A DNA stretch of 64,000 bases, taken from contig JAUJYN010000081.1 in the NCBI GenBank assembly GCA_030737835.1, positions 124,001 through 188,000 on the forward strand, written 5' to 3'. Source of the stretch: Acorus gramineus (Eukaryota > Streptophyta > Magnoliopsida > Acorales > Acoraceae). Positions 57,719 to 64,000 of this stretch are shown piece by piece. The notes under the pieces were generated by a model that had not been told where the DNA came from, did no database searches, and saw nothing but the letters and a program-made list of their open reading frames with translations. Within the stretch, counting starts at the first letter, position 1, and every line of letters begins with the position of its first letter. Position numbers and translations under genes: made by a program.

Positions 57719-58633
57719 TCATCCAGGTGCATACGGCCTTGTTACCGATCCTCGACCAGAAGCTGGTGATCCATTTGGGTAGAACGCTGAGATTTGTGCG
57801 GTGACCCCTTCTATCGTGGAGGATGGAACATGGTTTTTCTTGAAGGGAGGGCGCTGGTTGCCAGTTGGTGAAGCAGTGGTAGTGCCGGCACAATGCTGAA
57901 TGCGGTTGTGGCGATCAATCAGCATTTCGTAAGTAGAGCAATCACCATAGGCGAGATTCATTCGCAACTCTGGAGTGAGATTTTGCAGCATCATGTCTAT
58001 TTCCTGACTTTCTATCAATTGCAATCCCGTCTTGTGCACCAACATGCGCCAACGTGCCACAAAAGATTCAAACTCTTCACGCGGCCTCATCTTCTCTGCT
58101 GTAAGGTCTGATAGGGATGGAATGCGCATTCTCTGATACCCATAACGCCGGAGAAACCTCTCGCTCACAGCAGAAAAATCATGGAGGCATTCGACCGGGA
58201 GGGTCACATACCATTGAACTGCCTCTCCTTCAAGAGATTTCTGGAAAAGGAATACTAGAAGTGACTCATCTCCCAGGAATGAACGTGAGTCCATATAAAA
58301 AGCAGTCAAATGAGCATCTGGATCTCCTCGACCATTATATCTGCGGTACTTGGGGATTTTAAGGTCGGGTTGGAGAGCAATGGGGGGAATTTGGCGTAAA
58401 TTGGACTGGTGGGAGGTTTGGAGCAAGGTCGGGTTGAGTTCTGACACTATCCTTCGGACAGTGTCATCCAAGGTTTCAATAGGTTGGGGGTGGGTTTGGA
58501 CTCTTGGCTGTGGTGGAGGATGAGGGCGTTGAAGAGTAGTGGGATTTGGATTCCGGGAGGCTGAGTGCAATCGGTTGAGGTGGTCAAAGACATTCATCAT
58601 TTCATCAATTGAGTGATATCCCATGGCCTCCAT
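57719..58633 (-). CDS. gag (capsid-like) block
   Basis: It holds the retrotransposon gag core: IPKYRRYNGRGDPDAHLTAF, then GEAVQWYVTLP, FLRRYGYQRMRIPSLSDL and FESFVARWRMLVHKT. It forms the particle shell. The ATG at 58633 lies about 1 kb after the 5' LTR. Confidence 0.85.
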   Translation of the reverse strand: MEAMGYHSIDEMMNVFDHLNRLHSASRNPNPTTLQRPHPPPQPRVQTHPQPIETLDDTVRRIVSELNPTLLQTSHQSNLRQIPPIALQPDLKIPKYRRYNGRGDPDAHLTAFYMDSRSFLGDESLLVFLFQKSLEGEAVQWYVTLPVECLHDFSAVSERFLRRYGYQRMRIPSLSDLTAEKMRPREEFESFVARWRMLVHKTGLQLIESQEIDMMLQNLTPELRMNLAYGDCSTYEMLIDRHNRIQHCAGTTTASPTGNQRPPFKKNHVPSSTIEGVTAQISAFYPNGSPASGRGSVTRPYAPG

Positions 58634-59686
58634 TCTTTCCTCGAGTCTCCTCCAGGCTGGTCTTTATGAAGTCTAAGTGGTTTCCTGGTTGCGCATGGCT
58701 TGTCCATGAGGCATACTGGCATCGGGAAACACTTGGTTCTCATAAAAATCATATCCCATGTCTACCCTTGAACCTTCAGGTCTAGGGAAGGGATCCATGT
58801 GTGTGTTTCGGGGTGAGTAGCAAGCGATATAGAAATGAAAAGCACACAATTCAACAACTTAACAGATCAAGCAAGCAATTCCACAATCTAACAGAGCATG
58901 AAACTTCAGAAATCAGATAGTAATGGGATGTTGATGGCTCTTGGACAGAACACCTAACTGGGTCAGCAAGGGCTGGATGTCGAAGATTCTGCTAGAATTT
59001 TGAAATAAAGAGAGAGCAAGTTTTTTTTTTTTTTTTTTTTTTTTTACTTACTGAAGGAAATTTTGGAAAAAGAGTTAGTGAAGGAAAGAGAAATTTGGTA
59101 CTAGAGATTTTGAATTTTTTTTTTTTTTTTTTTTTTTTTGTAGGAAAAGCAAGTAAAGAAATTGTTTTTTTTTTTAATCAGAAGAAAAGGAAAGGAAAAT
59201 TTTGAGGAAAACAGAAAAATAGGAACTGAAGTTCAAAATAGTGCAAATAAAAAGTAGGATTTTTTTTTTTTTTTTTTGCAAAAATAGGAAAGCAGAAAGA
59301 CAGTAAATTTTGGCAGACAGTGCAATAAAAAAGGGGATTTCTTTTGCAAAAATAGGAAATCAGAAAGACAATAATTTTTTTTGGAACAGGAAGGCAAGAA
59401 ATTTTGATTGATAAATGAGTAGCTAGAATCAGACGAAAGCAAGAAAGAAACAGAAACTTCGACAACCACCTAGGGGGTTCGTCCAGGAGTTAACACAGTA
59501 CAGATATTCAGTAGCATACAACAACCACCATCATGCATTCATGAAACAGATTAGACTCAGTCTTATTGATGTCTAGTGAAAGTCGCAGGAATTCTTTTCA
59601 AACTAGCACTACTCTCTGCCTAGGAGTTTTAGAGGACCAACCTGATTGAGCTTTTCACGAAGGGGGTCCCACCGTGATCGCCAGAC
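58634..59686 (-). other. leader with primer-binding site and homopolymer tracts
   Basis: Directly inside the 5' LTR stands TGGCGATCACGGTGGGA (about 59666-59684 on the minus strand), close to the complement of a plant tRNA-Arg 3' end as remembered, with two differences in 17. The rest is non-coding with T20-T25 tracts (59020-59045, 59115-59140, 59260-59277). A short related motif, caaaaataggaaaKcagaaaga, occurs twice near 59278 and 59346. Confidence 0.6.
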
Positions 59687-62203
59687 TGTCGGTGTTGGAT
59701 TTTTGACGCGGCGTGGTCGTGAATCCGGGTTCCTTCAAGTTTGGTTCCGTTACGCACACGGCGCTTCGAATCACCACTTGATGGATCGTCCAAGGTTGCC
59801 CGACCGCTTCCAGGGACGTTGGTGTGATCGCCACTTGCTTTTCCTCAAAAGCAAGAAAAGAAGATTTCTTCTGTTATTACTCGCCTTCAACGAGGGATGC
59901 GGGTTCTCCTCTCAAGGATCACGGCCGGCCGTGCCTTGAGGTGTTTAAGCTCAGATTGATCCTGCAAACCCAAAGAGAGAGAAAGATACTCTTTTTTTGT
60001 GCAAGGTTGGTAAATGGGATAAAAAAGGTGTTCTTTCTGGTCAATAGACTGGAGGTTGATGAACCAGAAGGGATTGTTGGTCTCAACGAGCCATAGGGGA
60101 GTTGTCGAGATTGACAAACTATGGGTGGATTGTCGGGTTCGACGAACTATGATTGGATTGTCGAGTTCGACGAGTTAAAGGGGGGTTGTCGGGTTCGACG
60201 AACTATGGGTGGATTGTCGGGTTCGACGGGTTAAAGGGAGATTGTCGGGTTTGACGAGTTAAAGGGGAATTGTCGAGTTCGACGAGTTAAAGGGGGTTGT
60301 CGGGTTCGACGAGTTAAAGGGGGATTGTCGGGTTTGACGAGTTAAAGGGGGATTGTCGGGTTTGACGAGTTAAAGGGGGATTGTCGAGTTTGACGAGTTA
60401 AAGGAGGGTTGTCGGGTTTGACGAGTTAGAGGAGGGTTGTCGGGTTTGACGAGTTAGAGGAGGGTTGTCGGGTTTGACGAGTTGAAAGGGGGATTGTCAA
60501 GGGTTAACTCCAAAAAATTTAACAAAATTAGTGGGAGGTTTTATGTTAACAAGAAACTGAGAAAAACAAAAAAAAAAACAGCATATAAACAGTATATAAA
60601 AGAGTAATAACAAACATATAAAGCAGTAAATGACAAACAAAGTAAACAAAATAAAACAAAAGGGGTTAGTAGTCCTTGGGAGGTACCCAAACTTGCAAAG
60701 GGGAGTGTTCAAATGGTCCCTAGACCAACTGACCAACGATCCAAGTTAGGGTCGTCCGCCAGCTGCGTATAGTTTCCAAAAGAACTGATAAAAGTCCAAT
60801 GATGTACTCCAACACTCTCAACTTTGATTAAACTTATTTTTATTTGATTTAGTAAGCTTGTTACAACCTGCTTAAGGGTTTTATGAGAAATGATATATTA
60901 TACAAGTTCTTTTAAGTAAAAGAAAAAAAAAAGGAAAGGGAAGGGAAGTGAGGGTAGGGAGGTGTGGTGGGTGGTTGTTTGGAGTGGCTGCTGGTGTAGG
61001 GGTGGTGGTGCTTGGAAATGGAGGGTGGAGGGGGGCAAGGTGCTGCTAGTGATGAAGGAGGATGGATGGGTTCGGATGGGTGGTGTTGGGGGAGAAAGTG
61101 TAGGTTTTGAGTGGTGAATGAGGGTGGTGGGTGAGTGTTGGTGTGGCTGCTGGTGTGGGAGGTGGTGATGCTTGGAAATGGAGGGTGGAGGGGGGTGAGG
61201 TGCTGCTAGTGATGAAGGAGGATGGATGGGTTCGGATGGGTGGTGTTGGGAGAGAAAGTGTAGGTTTTGAGTGGTGAATGAGGGTGGTGGGTGAGTGTTG
61301 GTGTGGCTGCTGGTGTGGGAGGTGGTGATGCTCGAAAATGGAGGGTGGAGGGTGGTTAAGGGTTGCTGGTCTCGAGTGGAGAGGCTAGGAGAGGTTTGGG
61401 GGGGTGAAAGGTGGGTAAAAGATGAGTTAAAGATGGTGCTTCTCCTCCAAAAGCCTCCCTTTTATAGCCCAAACGAGCCACCACATTCTTGACACCTGTT
61501 TGGGGAGGTCATGAGTGCCCCACGACGCTCCCACGTTCACCCGAAGTGGCTGACGTCGGTGGAGAGGCGAAAAAACTCGAGCCATGCCGTCCTTTCCGAG
61601 CTGAACTTATCCCAGTATTTTTGACGATCCGTCATCCCATTGTCTAGGTCGACGATCCCCCATAAATCGTCGAAGTCGACAATCCTCAGAAAGATTGTCC
61701 AGTTCGACAATCCTCTCAAAGATCGTCGAAGTCGACAATCCTCAGAAAGATCGTCCAGTTCGACAATCCTCTCAAAGATCGTCGAGTTCGACAATCCTTT
61801 CAAAGATCGTCGAGTTCGACAATCCCCCCAAAGATCGTCGAAGTCGACAATCCTTAGAAAGATTGTCCAGTTCGACAATTCTCCCAAGGATCGTCGAAGT
61901 CGACAATCCTCATATAGATTGTCCAGTACAACGAGTGGGTGGTCGCTTGTCTTAATCACCAAACAGATTTTAGATGTCTTGTACAACAACCCCAGGCTTA
62001 ACCGTTCTGAGCGATAGTACTGCTTCTCTTGAGCTTTTCTTTAGACTTATCACTTGTTGCGCTCATGCTTTCTTTTCTTCCCTTTCCCTACTCAAGTGAT
62101 TATTCTGGCTCTGGGAAGATCATCCGGGCTTAGACCTGCAAACTAAGATATCACAAATAATAAGTGTTTCACAGTTCTGACCGATCAAAATGGGGTATCT
62201 ACA
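59687..62203 (-). repeat. 5' LTR of the Tat/Ogre-type element
   Basis: Same layout as the 3' LTR: arrays at 61636-61930 and 60103-60505, TATA at about 61456-61468, and the longer tandem repeat at 60975-61345. Sense start at 62203 (TGTAGATACC), end at 59687 (CCGACA). The two LTRs differ mainly in array composition and small length changes. Confidence 0.9.
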
Positions 62204-62386
62204 ACACCGCCAGTCAGTGATATTCCAACTAACAAAGCGCTCTTCCCTTGTAGTGTGCAAGCATTGCGACAAAGGAGTGCCAGTTTTTTGGAGGAAGGTC
62301 GGTTGAAGCACCTAAGTGAATCCAGTAAGTTTTAAATATTAATTGTCTTTTCCTTCCAAAAAAAAAAACAAACAAACAAACAAAAA
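62204..62386. other. junction DNA between the two gypsy elements
   Basis: A short stretch around 62240-62300 encodes VCKHCDKG, weakly like a BED-type finger, then an A-rich run (62358-62388). It does not continue the solo LTR found on the other side of the large element. Confidence 0.4.
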
Positions 62387-64000
62387 AATGGAAACTAAAA
62401 CCTTAGGGTCCTTATTTGACAAAGATGACTTCACCCCAGCATGGCACCCCCTTCAGTGCTAACTCTGATCTCTTGAATAAATTACGGCATCTAGCCAGCA
62501 AAACTAAACATTCCAACCCCAGTAACCCACTTAAAACAGTCAAGCCCTACAGAAGTCAGATACCTAACCATATCATTAACCACATAAAAGGACATAGTGG
62601 GACCCTTTTTGGCCTAGAAAAATTCGAGTCTATAACAGTTATAGAAGAACCAAACCTAGATAATACAGAAAACCTAGATGACGGTTTGGGAGTCTTCGAA
62701 ATCTGTGATGAAGACAGCAAAGAAGAAGAAGACATCTCCAAGGAATTTGAGTAGAGCCTCCAGAGGTTTGATGAGAGGACAGAAGAAGCAGACCAGAAGG
62801 TGGAAGAACTAAACCTAGGCACTGAAGCCAACCCCAAGATCATTCTAATTAATGCGGAGCTAAAACCCGATGAAAAGGAAAGTCTAGTCAAAATACTACG
62901 TGAGTATATTGATGTCTTCGCCTGGTCTTACAAAGACATGCCCGGGCTCGATACCTCTTTGGTCGAGCATCAATTAATCCTAGAGCCTAACACAAAACCA
63001 GTGAAACAAAAACTGAGGCATCTTCATCCGGAGGTGGCTTTGAAAATTAAAGATGAGGTGGACAAACTCCACCAGGCTAAATTTATCTGGGTAGTCTTAT
63101 ACCCGAAATGGGTGGCTAATATTGTTCCGGTATCCAAAAAAGACGGCAAGATCCGAGTATGCATTGACTTCAGGGACCTCAACCGAGCGTGCCCGAAGGA
63201 CGATTTCCAACTTCCACATATTGATCTCCTTGTCGATAACACAGCAGGATATGAAATGCTCTCTTTTATGGATGGCTTTTCCAGATACAACCAGATTCGG
63301 TTGGCTAAAGATGACCTGGAAAAAACTTCCTTTACCACACCCTGGGGGACCTACTGCTATGTTGTAATGCCTTTCGGGCTTAAAAATGCCGGTGCAACAT
63401 ATCAAAGAGCAATGACTTCAATATTTCATGATATGATGCACAAACTAGTAGAGGTGTACGTAGATGACATCCTAGTTAAATCCAGGACTCGAATAGGACA
63501 TGCGGATATACTCAAGCAAGTACTACAAAGATGTAGGGAATTCTCACTTAAGATGAACCCAAAAAAATGTCGCTTCGGTGTCTCTTCCGAGAAGCTCTTG
63601 GGATTTATGGTGAGCAGAAGGGGGATTGAAGTTGATCCAACTAAAGCAAGGGCCATTGCCCAAATGCCCCCACCCAAGAACTTAAAAGAATTAAGAGGAC
63701 TCATCGGTCGGCTGCAATTCATTAGGAGATTTATCTCACAACATGCCGAACGATGCCGCCCCTTTTATAAACTACTAAAAGGAGGAGTTAAGTTTAACTG
63801 GGATAGCGAATGCCAAAAGGCCTTCAATAGCTTAAAGAACTATCTCCTTAATCCCCCAGTCCTCTCATCCCCGGTACCCAGACGACCCCTACTTCTTTAT
63901 GTAGCAGCAACCGAGGAGGCCATTGGTGCTGTACTTGCACAACACGATGACACAAGAAGGAAAGAAAATGCTATCTACTATCTAAGTAAGACCTTAATTG
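62387..64000 (+). mobile_element. second Tat-type Ty3/gypsy element, pol region, truncated, runs off right edge
   Basis: It starts with METKTLGSLF, as the RT block of the large element does, and includes GLGVFEICDED, VPVSKKDGKIRVCIDFRDLN, MPFGLKNAGATYQR, YVDDILVKS and LLLYVAATEEAIGAVLAQHD. It is clearly diverged from the 22-kb element and lies in the opposite orientation, so it is a separate family. LTR, gag and protease are absent on the left. The visible part has a small number of breaks and is an older fossil. Confidence 0.9.

Larger units (their letters stand above)
40076..62203 (-). mobile_element. Ty3/gypsy LTR retrotransposon, Tat/Ogre-type, 22.1 kb
   Basis: LTRs of about 2.5 kb at 40076-42552 (3') and 59687-62203 (5') bound an interior with gag, protease-like domains, G-patch, RT-RNase H, a second plant-type RNase H and integrase in that order on the minus strand. 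A plant-mobile-domain gene lies antisense between integrase and the 3' LTR. The dual RNase H, large size, antisense extra gene and probable intron between protease and RT point to the Tat/Ogre group. The LTRs look more than 95% alike by eye outside their tandem arrays, so the copy is rather young. It is mostly whole; gag-pol is now in several open blocks. Flanks gcgcc and acacc do not form a clean duplication. Confidence 0.9.

Overview
This is nuclear DNA of a land plant, almost certainly a flowering plant. The evidence is an intron-bearing GNOM-type ARF-GEF gene, AT-rich intergenic DNA packed with MITEs, (TA)n tracts, a MULE, solo LTRs and a giant Ty3/gypsy element with plant-specific antisense cargo. 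The GC-rich GNOM coding exon would fit a monocot but does not prove it. Only one host gene looks complete and functional.

Layout. 1-3300: possible start of a gene leaving the left edge on the minus strand, a hAT-type MITE (255-786) and a Mutator-like MITE (about 1648-2137). 3514-12996, minus strand: a complete GNOM-like ARF-GEF gene with two coding exons and a probable 4.7-kb intron in its 5' UTR. 13.67-14.11 kb: second copy of the Mutator-like MITE. 14.65-18.70 kb: part of an eIF3e pseudogene, split by a 2978-bp solo LTR (15546-18523, TSD cttca). 19495-27091: a 7.6-kb MULE with TIRs of about 1.05 kb, a transposase gene broken by three stops, and an intact, convergent GRF-zinc-finger/coiled-coil/membrane-anchor gene. 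27.27-34.80 kb: several inverted and direct copies of the same eIF3e gene, separated by TA-rich microsatellites; one copy is cut by a second solo LTR (30514-33636, TSD ttgag). 34821 onward: the end of another GGGAC-type transposon inserted in a (TA)n tract, then AT-rich DNA. 38100-40075: a truncated third solo LTR. 40076-62203: a 22.1-kb Ty3/gypsy element of the Tat/Ogre type, minus strand. From 62.4 kb to the right edge: pol of another Tat-type element, plus strand.

The most notable points are: (1) the MULE, in which each long TIR supplies a first exon to one of two convergent genes, as in MuDR, but the second gene encodes an unrelated GRF-finger membrane protein; (2) the giant gypsy element, with three successive retropepsin-like domains, a G-patch, an Ogre-like intron position, and an intact five-exon antisense plant-mobile-domain gene with all introns in phase 0; (3) complementary TCGAC-core tandem arrays in the two halves of its LTRs; (4) the eIF3e segments arranged as a palindrome with breakpoints in TA repeats. 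All calls come from reading the sequence; no database search or alignment program was run.
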